From CAZDBA01 sp964503615 (GTDB taxonomy: Bacteria; Planctomycetota; Planctomycetia; Pirellulales; Pirellulaceae), in contig CAZDBA010000110.1 of NCBI GenBank assembly GCA_964503615.1, positions 1 to 16,888 of the forward strand: a DNA stretch of 16,888 bases. Reading direction: 5' to 3'. The notes under the pieces were generated by a model, which was not told where the DNA came from, searched no databases, and saw nothing but the letters and a program-made list of their open reading frames with translations. Positions 1-7,642 of the stretch are shown here, piece by piece (within the stretch, counting starts at the first letter, position 1; every line of letters starts with the position of its first letter). A program made the position numbers and the translations under genes.

Positions 1-815
1 AACGATTGGAACAACGCAACCGTTCCAAACAGGTAGAGATTTCCATAAGCCACTTCATAGTTAAAAACGACTCCCGATTGGGCCTGAGGCAGTTGCATCA
101 GGGTAGCGCCGGCATAGGCAAACCATACGAACAGAACCGCGACCAAAGCTCCTTTTGATTGGCGGACTTCTATACATCCTCGCACGACTAACGCAGTGAG
201 CGCGATCAGCTTGACAGTAATCAGAGCCCAACCACCGTGCGACAACGACCTGCCTGTAAAATAGGAAACAGCATGAACAGCCAAATCGTGGAGTCCCACT
301 GCTGCGTCTACACTGGCCAGCAGAAACAGCATGGCAAGCCAAAACCAAAGTCGATACGTTCCTCGGTAATCGTCCGAACGATGTTGTCGAAGGGCGTAGA
401 TCTGCAGGCTGGCCATTCCTGAGATGATCAACAACAAGGTCGTAAACCATTGTGACAAACTGCCTCGTTGGGTTAACGAGAACACTTCGATCGCACGCTC
501 TCCGACGAACTGAGTCATTTGAGTCGCGTACATGTACAACACGTTGATCGCGGCAACACAAAAGACGATAACCAATGCGACTATCGTACGAGACAGCCAT
601 CGCTTGGGGATCAAATCGCTCGTCTTCGTTAAATGTCGACGGCGAGCAGAGCCGCAATAGGCTGTGGCAGGTTTGGCAGTTTTTTCCTGAGCTGGTTTTC
701 TTTTAGCTGGAAGCGCATCGGCAGCAGTGGCTGCTGTTGTAACAGCGGCCTTATCGTGATCTTCCAAAAGCACGCCAACACGACGTCTTCTTGGATCGCT
801 GCGGCGGATAGCCAT
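1..815 (-). CDS. Multi-pass membrane protein of unknown function (3' end outside window)
   Basis: I do not recognise this family. The frame is open from an ATG at 815-813 to the left edge, giving 271 codons so far, with no stop in the window. An AGGAC Shine-Dalgarno-like site lies four bases before the ATG, and a stop codon sits directly upstream in frame, which fixes the start. The first 75 residues are charged and Ala/Pro/Lys-rich, probably cytoplasmic: an Arg-rich start (RRSDPRRRRVG), then a conserved-looking AYCGSARRRHL stretch near residues 52-61. Hydrophobic segments follow at about 76-98, 122-141, 155-178, 195-213, 222-240 and from 258 to the edge, so at least six membrane spans. Short loops and the lack of catalytic motifs suggest a membrane-embedded protein rather than an anchored enzyme. 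Another reading frame through 61-657 is also open, but its product is Arg/Cys/Ser-rich and implausible. The true frame is the one with clean hydrophobic periodicity. Confidence 0.72.
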   Translation of the reverse strand, partial: MAIRRSDPRRRRVGVLLEDHDKAAVTTAATAADALPAKRKPAQEKTAKPATAYCGSARRRHLTKTSDLIPKRWLSRTIVALVIVFCVAAINVLYMYATQMTQFVGERAIEVFSLTQRGSLSQWFTTLLLIISGMASLQIYALRQHRSDDYRGTYRLWFWLAMLFLLASVDAAVGLHDLAVHAVSYFTGRSLSHGGWALITVKLIALTALVVRGCIEVRQSKGALVAVLFVWFAYAGATLMQLPQAQSGVVFNYEVAYGNLYLFGTVALFQS

Positions 816-1079
816 CTAAGTCCTATTTTGATTGCGGTTCCTTCTGTATCTTTTCGAGTCGGCAAAATCGAGCGGGTTTCTCCAAGAGAATTCAAAGAGG
901 ATACGGTCGCAGGTTGATCTGAAAACGACCAAGGGCGGTTAGACGAGAATCGACTGCCCGAAAACTCACACCTAACCGTTTCTACTTACCAACCATCGTG
1001 CGAAAGAAAACAGCCTCTCAATGAAATCTTCACAAGACTTCAAAATGGTTCGTTACTCAAAACCAATGCTGTAAACAAG

Positions 1080-1916
1080 TTAAGCCCGTGTTGGGCTGAC
1101 AGTGGAATTTTCAAGGACGCCCAGCCCGGAAATTTCGACTTCCAGTTCGTCGCCGGGCTTCAAAAATACTGGCGGTGTTCTGCCTGCACCGACGCCTGCA
1201 GGTGTTCCGGTAAAGAGTAAATCCCCAGCATTCAATTCAAAGAACCTGGAAACGTGTGAAATTAAATAGTCCACAGGAAAAATCAGATCACTTGTGTTGG
1301 ATTGTTGCATAACCTTGCCGTTCAAACGCAATGCAATGTCCAGATTTTCATAATCCACCTCATCCGGTGTTACCAACCAAGGTCCAATCGGGGCGAAACC
1401 ATCAAACGTCTTTCCCAGCAACCACTGATTTCCAGGCTTTCCCTTTTGCCAATCTCGAGCAGAAATATCGTTGCCGCAACAAAATCCGGCGACATGCGAG
1501 ATCGCATCCTCGCGCTTAATATATTTCCCGCCTGTGCCAATCACGACAACCATCTCGGCTTCGAAATCGACCGAATCACTAATCTCTGGCAATTCGATTG
1601 TTCCATTGGGATGATTCAAAGCTGAGGAAAACTTGCTGAAGATCACGGGCAACTCAGGCGGGTCGCCGCCCATCTCACGTGCATGTGCTGCATAGTTTTT
1701 TCCCACGCAGATGATTTTTTGTGGATTGGCAACTGGAGCCAACAGTTCGACTTCTGACAACTGAGTCTGGTCCTCAAACTGCTTACCCGTTTTGGCAAAA
1801 CCGATCGCCGTTTCCAAAGTAAGCCCTTCAGGGAAAAGGAAGACCACCTGTTCGCAATCGTGCAAAATCCCAAAACGCGATTCTCCCTCACCGGTGCGTA
1901 CTCTTACGATTTTCAT
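1080..1916 (-). CDS. Fumarylacetoacetate hydrolase (FAH) family protein
   Basis: Metal-dependent enzyme of the FAH superfamily, whose members hydrolyse or decarboxylate 2-oxo acids such as acylpyruvates, oxaloacetate and homoprotocatechuate intermediates. The 278-residue length and layout fit the FAHD1/HpcE/YcgM type: a short N-terminal lobe (1-60), then a mixed-beta catalytic core. The core opens with KIICVGKNYAAHAREMG (67-83). The expected metal ligands are visible: Glu119 and Glu121 in DFEAEMVVVIG and Asp150 in GNDISARDWQ. GKTFDGFAPIGPW (168-180) and the glycine-rich LLFTGTPAGVG near the C-terminus are also family landmarks. The substrate cannot be read from sequence, and no aromatic-catabolism genes adjoin it. 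The ATG at 1916 fits the family N-terminus, though no clear Shine-Dalgarno site precedes it. It is divergent from the GGDEF gene across about 200 bases. Some 264 bases without an evident terminator separate its stop from the downstream membrane-protein gene. Confidence 0.92.
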   Translation of the reverse strand: MKIVRVRTGEGESRFGILHDCEQVVFLFPEGLTLETAIGFAKTGKQFEDQTQLSEVELLAPVANPQKIICVGKNYAAHAREMGGDPPELPVIFSKFSSALNHPNGTIELPEISDSVDFEAEMVVVIGTGGKYIKREDAISHVAGFCCGNDISARDWQKGKPGNQWLLGKTFDGFAPIGPWLVTPDEVDYENLDIALRLNGKVMQQSNTSDLIFPVDYLISHVSRFFELNAGDLLFTGTPAGVGAGRTPPVFLKPGDELEVEISGLGVLENSTVSPTRA

Positions 1917-2116
1917 GAAAAGCGTGCCAACAAATGAACAAGGTTCCTGGTTGGAGAACGAATTGAACGTTAGCCTGAAGGATCAATCTGTAAAATCGAT
2001 TCAAACGGCAAATCCGTCGTTCTCCCGACTTGATTTAACACCGAAGCAGGCATTGATGCAAACCCAACATCCCATTGAAACGTAGGTTTTACAAACTCAT
2101 CTTTTCAACCGAACCA

Positions 2117-3586
2117 ATGTCTAATCAACCTCCCGCCTCAAATAACATGGAATCGTCGTTGACGACGAACATGCCCGCATCAAGTGACGATGTCGTCATG
2201 CGGAACTTTGTCCTCGATGCTTTGCCCCATGGGATCATTTGTGTCGATCGTAAGTTAAACATCATGTTGTGGAATCGCTCGATCGAAACCATGACAGGAC
2301 TGACCCGTAATGCGATGTTGGGACAATGCATTGTGCCATCGACCTTCCAGATGAAAACGGAAAAGAACGAAGCAGTCACCAGCATTGAATGCCCTTTCCT
2401 TCTTTGTTTGAGTTCAGGCGATTCTTTCAAGATTGTCTACAAGATTGCCGGACGTAGCGGTCGCCAGGTCCAAGTCGAATTTAACATGACTCCGATTACA
2501 AATCCTGCAGGAGAGATGATTGGCGCCATGGCGACTCTTCAGGACACATCTGCGCAAGTCGCAATGCATCAGCAGTTAAACGATCTCTACCTGATGGCGG
2601 TACTCGATCCTTTAACTCAGGTAGCAAATCGCGCCGAGTTTGAACGAATGCTATCGGAGTACGTTGTTTCGCATCGAGAAGTTGGTTTGAAATGCAGTAT
2701 CATCATTTGCGACATCGACTTTTTCAAGAGTATCAATGACAACTACGGTCACCACGTTGGCGACCAGGCTCTCATTTCGTTTGCAAGGTTCTTAAAGCAG
2801 TTTGTGCGCAACCAGGACTTGGTTGCCAGGTATGGTGGCGAAGAATTTGTCATCCTTTGTGCTAACTGCGACGAAGACGCCGCTGTAGACCGTGCAGAAA
2901 AAATTCGATTCAAGCTTGAGAAAACCGCACAAGCTATGCTGGATGGCAAATGTTTGACTGCCAGCTTTGGAGTTTCCCAGCTTGAGGATAGTGACGACAC
3001 GACTTCGTTCTTCGTCCGTGCCGATCACGCGCTTTTGCATGCCAAGGAGATGGGACGTAACCGAGTGGTGCGAGCCAACACCGGTCAAGTATCTGATGGA
3101 GATGTCGGGTCCGGAGCGAAAAGTTCGTTCTCTGGTACCAACTGGCGAAAGCTGAAAGGCGCTCCACTAATGTGCGAGGAGTTTCAGACCCAAACTCCAA
3201 TCAATGTTCTGTATCAAAAGATCCGTTGCATCATGCCTGAGATCAATGGAAAAGTGGAAGCCGTCAAAGAAAGTCACATCGAACTGAGTTGCGATATCAG
3301 CGAAGCCGTAAATTCCAAAGACGAAGTTATCCTTCGGGTCGCAATCGACTTGACGAAAGCAAATCCAAACGAAACGGGAAAAGGACATCCCGAAACATAC
3401 CTGCGGATCGCTATTTTCCCAGTTAAGAATTCGAGTTGGTTTTCGCGCAAAAACGGTGCCAACGCGGACCATGCAGATACACTTATGCGTATGATCCGGC
3501 AGTACCTGACTTTGACCGATGAATCGGCTCTACTCAAAGTCAACGCCGCGGTGACCAAATCAACTCGGGAAACACCACCGGCCTAA
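2117..3586 (+). CDS. PAS-GGDEF diguanylate cyclase with unassigned C-terminal domain
   Basis: Predicted diguanylate cyclase making cyclic di-GMP from two GTP, controlled by a sensory PAS domain. Numbering is from the ATG at 2117 (489 residues). An upstream in-frame TTG at 2075 extends the frame, but the ATG fits better; neither has a Shine-Dalgarno site. A short low-complexity leader precedes a PAS domain (about 30-147, with GIICVDRKLNIMLWNRS). The GGDEF domain spans about 158-320, starts with LDPLTQVANR, and carries CDIDFFKSINDNYGHHVGD and the active-site loop RYGGEEF (238-244). An RNQD I-site (231-234) lies exactly five residues before GGEEF, so product inhibition is expected. ASFGVS and DHALLHAKEMGRNRV complete the fold. 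No membrane segment is seen, so it is cytoplasmic. Residues 327-489 form an extra domain with alternating beta/alpha character that I cannot assign; it lacks the PilZ RxxxR signature. No EAL or HD-GYP domain is present. Confidence 0.93.
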   Translation: MSNQPPASNNMESSLTTNMPASSDDVVMRNFVLDALPHGIICVDRKLNIMLWNRSIETMTGLTRNAMLGQCIVPSTFQMKTEKNEAVTSIECPFLLCLSSGDSFKIVYKIAGRSGRQVQVEFNMTPITNPAGEMIGAMATLQDTSAQVAMHQQLNDLYLMAVLDPLTQVANRAEFERMLSEYVVSHREVGLKCSIIICDIDFFKSINDNYGHHVGDQALISFARFLKQFVRNQDLVARYGGEEFVILCANCDEDAAVDRAEKIRFKLEKTAQAMLDGKCLTASFGVSQLEDSDDTTSFFVRADHALLHAKEMGRNRVVRANTGQVSDGDVGSGAKSSFSGTNWRKLKGAPLMCEEFQTQTPINVLYQKIRCIMPEINGKVEAVKESHIELSCDISEAVNSKDEVILRVAIDLTKANPNETGKGHPETYLRIAIFPVKNSSWFSRKNGANADHADTLMRMIRQYLTLTDESALLKVNAAVTKSTRETPPA

Positions 3587-3749
3587 ACTGTTAGCTGGCG
3601 TATATTTACCGAGTCTAGCGGTTTTCTACCCGTGTCCATTTCATAACACTTGCCCCCAAAACGTTGATTGGGTATTTTGTGGACCACGCCGCCGTGTGTG
3701 TTGCACGTGCGAAATCACATAAACCGACATAACCGAAAGGGTTTGTCTT

Positions 3750-4370
3750 ATGGGCTACACTCTTCCCGAACTTGGATACGCATACGACGCGCTGGAACCA
3801 CACATCGACGCGCGTACGATGGAAATTCACCACTCAAAACACCACAATGGTTACGTAACCAAAGTCAATGCAGCTCTCGAGGGCACTGGACTGGAAGACA
3901 AAGCCATCTGCGACATTTGCTCGAACCTCAGCGCTGTTCCCGAAGCCAATCGAACAGCGGTTCGAAACAATGGCGGCGGTCACTTTAACCACTCTCTATT
4001 CTGGAGTGTCATCGGCCCAAACGCAGGTGGACAGCCAGAAGGCGAGCTTGGCGACATGATCAACGCAGCCTTTGGAAGTTTTGACTCTTTCAAAGAACAA
4101 TTCAGCGCCGCAGCCGGAACACGATTTGGAAGCGGTTGGGCTTGGCTATCACTGGATGGCGACAAGCTAGTCGTTGAAAGTACTCCCAATCAGGACAACC
4201 CACTCATGGAAGGGCGAAAGCCACTTCTGGGCTTGGACGTTTGGGAACATGCTTACTACTTGCATTACCAAAACCGACGGCCCGACTACGTTACGGCTTT
4301 CTTTAACGTCGTTAACTGGGCAGCAGTTGCTGAGAACCTGGCAAACGCAAAACCAGTAAGAAGAGGCTGA
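3750..4370 (+). CDS. sodA: Superoxide dismutase, Mn-type (Fe/Mn family)
   Basis: Converts superoxide to oxygen and hydrogen peroxide using a bound metal. The 206-residue protein is full length and collinear with Escherichia coli SodA. The four metal ligands are visible: His27 (MEIHHSKHH), His81 (GGHFNHSLFW), Asp163 and His167 (LDVWEHAYY). The outer-sphere glutamine comes from the NQDNPL segment (Gln148), as in Mn enzymes, and residue 77 is glycine, also Mn-like. Cambialistic use of iron cannot be excluded. No signal peptide is seen, so it is probably cytoplasmic. The ATG at 3750 has an AAAGGG site about eight bases upstream. It stands alone: 163 bases follow the cyclase gene, and a strong intrinsic terminator lies 60 bases downstream. 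A GCACGTGC palindrome at 3703-3710 in the leader is the only possible operator noticed. Confidence 0.96.
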   Translation: MGYTLPELGYAYDALEPHIDARTMEIHHSKHHNGYVTKVNAALEGTGLEDKAICDICSNLSAVPEANRTAVRNNGGGHFNHSLFWSVIGPNAGGQPEGELGDMINAAFGSFDSFKEQFSAAAGTRFGSGWAWLSLDGDKLVVESTPNQDNPLMEGRKPLLGLDVWEHAYYLHYQNRRPDYVTAFFNVVNWAAVAENLANAKPVRRG

Positions 4371-4379
4371 TAGTTTTTC

Positions 4380-4397
4380 GAAGCACGGTCGTGCTTC
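4380..4397. repeat. Perfect inverted repeat just after the sod stop codon
   Basis: GAAGCACG, two bases, CGTGCTTC: perfect 8-bp arms. There is no T-run after it on either strand, so it is not an intrinsic terminator by itself. It lies in the sod 3' untranslated region, 34 bases before the real terminator, and could be an RNA-stabilising hairpin. Confidence 0.6.
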
Positions 4398-4430
4398 TCG
4401 GACATCCTCAAACCACAATTTAATAACTCA

Positions 4431-4461
4431 AAGGCTTGCCCGTTTTCGGCAAGCCTTTTTT
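4431..4461 (+). terminator. Intrinsic terminator of the superoxide dismutase gene
   Basis: A perfect 10-bp stem (AAGGCTTGCC at 4431-4440, GGCAAGCCTT at 4448-4457) with a seven-base loop (CGTTTTC) runs into six T residues (4456-4461). This is a textbook Rho-independent terminator for plus-strand transcription from sod. Confidence 0.93.
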
Positions 4462-4512
4462 CGTTTGCGAACTTTTGACCTGCCCACCTTGGCATTTCCC
4501 AAACAAGTCGGT

Positions 4513-4663
4513 TTGCGTGACTGAAGCGTGAACGAAAAAAACAACTGGGTGCCATGCTTCACGCCTTTTGGGGCACGTGCAACCAACGAGTGCAGGCATG
4601 CTTACGCGATAGATTTGGCAGTGGTTAAAGTTGCGTGAGCATGTTTCGGGTGGCAAGCTTGAA
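4513..4663. repeat. Cluster of degenerate inverted and direct repeats
   Basis: Variants of one core, CATGCTTCACGC, recur in both orientations. CATGCTTCACGC lies at 4553-4564. CATGCTTACGC at 4597-4607 faces GCGTGAGCATG at 4633-4643 (10 of 11 paired across a 25-base spacer). GCGTGAA at 4526-4532 faces TTCACGC at 4558-4564. GGGTGCCA (4547-4554) and GGGTGGCA (4648-4655) sit near the two ends. The pattern resembles short interspersed palindromic elements found between bacterial genes, but there is no second copy in this window to prove it is dispersed. Confidence 0.45.
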
Positions 4664-4860
4664 ACAACCATCGTGGCTCGTATAAACATGACAACAAACC
4701 GCCTTTCATTGTGCTGTCAGAAGCCAAACCGCTAGCAAGTCTAACAATTTATCCTCATCAAACCGGTAAATTCTTTTAGATAAGACAAACTGATGATGGC
4801 AATATTGACGACAAAAAAGAGTACTTCTACGATCCGCCGGGATTTTCCGTACTTACTGCG

Positions 4861-4874
4861 CGCTGATTTCAGCG
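4861..4874. repeat. Short palindrome upstream of the lipoprotein start
   Basis: CGCTGA-TT-TCAGCG, a perfect 6-bp inverted repeat ending 25 bases before the ATG at 4900 and 13 bases before its AAGG ribosome site. It could be an operator or a small leader hairpin. It is short enough to be chance. Confidence 0.35.
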
Positions 4875-4899
4875 AACAACGAGCGATAAGGTTTGAACT

Positions 4900-6639
4900 A
4901 TGTTCAGTCATCAAAACAAAACTGAAAACGCCATCGAGGTTGAGTCGAACAACGCATCCAAGGCAAACCAGGTTTCGATGGAATCTAAAACAAAACATCC
5001 GACTCGGATATCACTGGCAATCGGTTTGATGAGCTTGATGATGTTAGCCATGATCTTTTCATCTGGTTGCAACGTTAACAAACCGAACTTCCGGCTCTCC
5101 AGCAACCATAATGATACGGTAGCCCCTCCCTCTCGCAGCTTTGCACCAGCGGATCCGCAGTACGCAAAAACCGAATCAGAAAATCCAAACAAAAAGCCAA
5201 TGCGCAAGCCCTATGGTTCACAGAACAAAACGGATCAGGTCGCCAGCAACGGCTTCGGATTCCCGAAGGGTAGCAAGTCGATAACAGGCAGTGACAGAAA
5301 AGAGTTCTCAGTACCTGATGCGAAAGACTTTCGTAAAGCGATGGACAACGCCACGCAAAAATCAACACAACTGGCTAACAATGCTGTCGACAATGTGAAC
5401 CGCTCCGCTGAAAACGCGTTTCAATCCACACGGGACATCTCTACCGAAACATTCAACAAGGCGATGGCTCCGCTGAACCAAGCACCTAAAACCAGCTTTG
5501 CTGCCGCTGAAGCTTTGGCCAGCAAGACCGTGCCGAACGTAAAAGCTCTTTCAGGAGGCGGTGATTTCATGCCCAAGAACCCTCAGGCATTTGATCAACC
5601 CAAAAAAGAGGCCACTGAAATTGCAAGCAACATAGCTCCTGCTGCATCCGGCTGGAAAGACAACTTTGACATGTCGCCAAGTGCCCAACGGGTAAAGAAC
5701 CAGTTTATTGGTTCCGACTTTAATGCCTCTGTTAAACATGCAGACGCTCAAGCACAACAAATCGTGCAACAGTTCAACCAGAAAGCGATCGACCGTTTCA
5801 ATGCAGCGACTCAGCCGCCAGCAACTCAAACGCAGCCAACAACTCAACCAAACAATAGCTTTGCACAGACACAATCTCCGAACTTCCAAAGCCAACCGAC
5901 CGCACCGAGCAACGGAAACGGTTTTGCAACGACCCAATCTCCAAGCTTTCAATCGCAACCGCAAACAACGGTTGCTGCCAACCAGCTTCAGGCACCGAAC
6001 CAGTTTCAGGCACCAAATCAGTTTCAGGCACCGAACCAGTTTCAAGCACCCAATCCCTCGCTGGCCGATGCTTCATCCAACCAGTTCAAGTCTGCTATGA
6101 ACAGCGCCTCATCGAACTTTCAAGCAAACACGGTCCAAGCACCACCAGCTTCGCAATCATTCGCTGCACAACAACGTGCAACGGTTGCACCTCGCAACGA
6201 TTTTGCTCAAACAAAATCAAACGAAATCGTAGCCCAACCTGTACTGCCTAAACGGCATGTGTTGCCTTCTGCCTCACCAGATGAACTTGCTCGCAAGGCC
6301 CAGCAGCTTCGACAAAGACTCGAAAAGATCGAAGAGCCAGTTGCTCAAACGGTCGGTAACGCGATCCAAGCCACCAACGATGTCGTTGGAAATAGTAACC
6401 CGAACGTTCCCGTTGGATACACACAAGGAGCTAGCAACTATCCAACGACCAACTTCGCCGCCTACAACGGCCAAGAACGGATCTCCCAAGTCACACCGAT
6501 CCCTCCGGTAAATCCAGCCCAAACAATGCCTGTATTGCAAGCGCACACGAACCCGAACTCAACATTGCCGCTAAACGTCATAAAGGGCAACGGGACCTAC
6601 GCACCAGGCAGCGTTAAATCTCTCGCTCCCATTCAGTAG
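4900..6639 (+). CDS. Large Asn/Gln/Pro/Ala-rich repeat-containing probable lipoprotein
   Basis: I do not recognise this protein. It has 579 residues from the ATG at 4900, which has an AAGG site eight bases upstream. A second in-frame ATG at 4978 (residue 27) would give a signal peptide of more usual length. A hydrophobic segment at about 37-53 ends in FSSGC with Cys57, so lipoprotein processing is likely, although the lipobox is non-canonical (Ser at -3). The rest is hydrophilic and probably extracytoplasmic. Residues 145-230 hold Asn/Ala/Thr-rich helical stretches with apolipoprotein-like periodicity. Residues 300-390 are Gln/Pro/Thr-rich and contain two families of short repeats. A helical LARKAQQLRQRLEKIEE segment follows at about 466-482, then a disordered Asn/Pro-rich tail. 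No enzymatic motif is visible. A surface, wall-linked or scaffold role is only a guess. It has no partner in an operon, being flanked by 440 and 139 non-coding bases. Confidence 0.82.
   Translation: MFSHQNKTENAIEVESNNASKANQVSMESKTKHPTRISLAIGLMSLMMLAMIFSSGCNVNKPNFRLSSNHNDTVAPPSRSFAPADPQYAKTESENPNKKPMRKPYGSQNKTDQVASNGFGFPKGSKSITGSDRKEFSVPDAKDFRKAMDNATQKSTQLANNAVDNVNRSAENAFQSTRDISTETFNKAMAPLNQAPKTSFAAAEALASKTVPNVKALSGGGDFMPKNPQAFDQPKKEATEIASNIAPAASGWKDNFDMSPSAQRVKNQFIGSDFNASVKHADAQAQQIVQQFNQKAIDRFNAATQPPATQTQPTTQPNNSFAQTQSPNFQSQPTAPSNGNGFATTQSPSFQSQPQTTVAANQLQAPNQFQAPNQFQAPNQFQAPNPSLADASSNQFKSAMNSASSNFQANTVQAPPASQSFAAQQRATVAPRNDFAQTKSNEIVAQPVLPKRHVLPSASPDELARKAQQLRQRLEKIEEPVAQTVGNAIQATNDVVGNSNPNVPVGYTQGASNYPTTNFAAYNGQERISQVTPIPPVNPAQTMPVLQAHTNPNSTLPLNVIKGNGTYAPGSVKSLAPIQ
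5857..5961 (+). repeat. Two imperfect 42-base repeats, 63 bases apart, inside the lipoprotein gene
   Basis: The copies at 5857-5898 and 5920-5961 encode SFAQTQSPNFQSQP and GFATTQSPSFQSQP, matching at 11 of 14 residues. The DNA has diverged mostly at third positions (for example CCG/CCA, TTC/TTT, AGC/TCG), so this is an older duplication kept for its protein sequence. Confidence 0.75.
5983..6054 (+). repeat. Four tandem 18-base repeats encoding QFQAPN
   Basis: Units start at 5983, 6001, 6019 and 6037. Each encodes Gln-Phe/Leu-Gln-Ala-Pro-Asn, giving four hexapeptides at residues 362-385. The units differ at only one to four positions, mostly synonymous (CCG/CCA/CCC, AAC/AAT, CAG/CAA), plus CTT for TTT in the first. 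A unit length divisible by three keeps the frame on expansion or loss. Confidence 0.92.
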
Positions 6640-6778
6640 ATTCCGGTTTCCGTGCCGACGTGCTGAGATAGCTCATCGGGATAATTCAAGCCTACAATTT
6701 GCAGCGGTAGGCCAGAGGGCAACAAATCTGATACGATCCAGTTGCCTTAACCTATACTCATTAGCATCTGCTGAAATC

Positions 6779-7570
6779 ATGAACAACAAACCTGATTCAT
6801 CCGAGTTCGGTTTGTTTGGGCTCACGATGTTACCTGAAATCGGTAGCGTCTTCTTCAAACCAGAAATGGAATCGACCAACACCGAAGCCCTCGAAATGGG
6901 AAAAGTTGGAAAGGATGAACTACCCGCCTTGGTACTGACCGACAGTCAAACCAATGGCAGGGGTCGTGATGACAACCAATGGGAATCTGCTTCCGGCAGT
7001 TTGACTTTCACCCTCGCTCTGGACCGAAGAAACGGCCCGCAAGTCTCCCCCATGCTGCTTTCATTGTCGGCAGGGCTAAGTATCCACAACGCCCTCGCAG
7101 AACTGGCACCTAGCTTGGACGTAAAGTTGAAATGGCCGAACGATGTCTACGTTGGCGACAAGAAGATTGCCGGAGTACTCATTGAATCAAACAAAAAGGT
7201 GACCGCGGTCGGAATCGGAATCAATGTAAATAATTCGAAAGTTCCCAAATCAGGAACCACTTTGAATACGGAGACAACTAAAGAGTTTGAATTGCAACAG
7301 GTTCTGGTCGCGGTTGTATCTCACTTTTTCAATGCCTTGGAAGCATCTTTGAATTCCCCCGAGGCGATGGTCGAATCAGCTCAAACAAAAATGCTTCACT
7401 ATCAAAAATCGGTTTCAATCTTTACGGAAAACAGAACGGTTACCGGGATCAACACAGGGCTGGGCCCAGCTGGCGAGTTATTGCTCAAAACCGATTCTGA
7501 AAACGGTGACGATTCAGGGCTCCAACCAGAACTTAAAATCGTATCTGGCAAAAATCTAAAACTGACATAA
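6779..7570 (+). CDS. birA: Biotin--[acetyl-CoA-carboxylase] ligase, class I
   Basis: Activates biotin with ATP to biotinyl-AMP and attaches it to the lysine of the biotin carboxyl carrier protein, enabling acetyl-CoA carboxylase and related enzymes. The 263-residue protein contains only the catalytic and small C-terminal domains. No N-terminal helix-turn-helix is present, so unlike E. coli BirA it should not be a repressor. Visible landmarks are ESTN (31-34), the biotinyl-AMP loop GRGR (60-63), KWPNDV (118-123) with the catalytic lysine region, KIAGVLIES (129-137) and GIGINVNN (145-152). The residue after GRGR is Asp, where Gly or another small or basic residue is common. The ATG at 6779 has no clear Shine-Dalgarno site; an in-frame ATG at 6827 would also keep the whole catalytic domain. 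It appears to be a single-gene unit, and no carboxylase genes are nearby. Confidence 0.93.
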   Translation: MNNKPDSSEFGLFGLTMLPEIGSVFFKPEMESTNTEALEMGKVGKDELPALVLTDSQTNGRGRDDNQWESASGSLTFTLALDRRNGPQVSPMLLSLSAGLSIHNALAELAPSLDVKLKWPNDVYVGDKKIAGVLIESNKKVTAVGIGINVNNSKVPKSGTTLNTETTKEFELQQVLVAVVSHFFNALEASLNSPEAMVESAQTKMLHYQKSVSIFTENRTVTGINTGLGPAGELLLKTDSENGDDSGLQPELKIVSGKNLKLT

Positions 7571-7642
7571 ACAGCAAACCGACTCCTGTTTTCGTCCCTT
7601 TTTTGATTTTCCGTTTCACAAACAGTTTGGGGTTATAGATTT

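Larger units (their letters stand above)
4462..4899. other. Non-coding stretch between sod and the lipoprotein gene
   Basis: No credible gene was found in these 438 bases. Short open frames on both strands lack coding character. The left half (4513-4663) is a cluster of related inverted and direct repeats described separately. The right half is A/T-rich and should hold the promoter of the lipoprotein gene, but no convincing -35/-10 pair was found. A 14-base palindrome lies at 4861-4874 close to the next start. Confidence 0.55.

Noticed and set aside
61..657. Long minus-strand open frame of 198 codons
   Set aside because: Its product is rich in Arg, Cys and Ser with no domain character, and it overlaps a frame with a clean start, ribosome site and membrane segments. 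It is a shadow of the real gene at 1-815.
4793..5029. 78-codon plus-strand open frame overlapping the lipoprotein start
   Set aside because: It is out of frame with the lipoprotein, has no ribosome site and gives a basic product with no domain. It is likely chance.
5551..6045. 164-codon minus-strand open frame in the lipoprotein gene
   Set aside because: Its Leu/Arg/Cys-rich, repetitive product mirrors the Gln/Pro repeats of the plus-strand gene. It is an antisense artefact of low-complexity codons.
5983..6054. Short regular repeats as a possible CRISPR array
   Set aside because: The 18-base units are directly adjacent without spacers, in frame, and encode a repeated hexapeptide.
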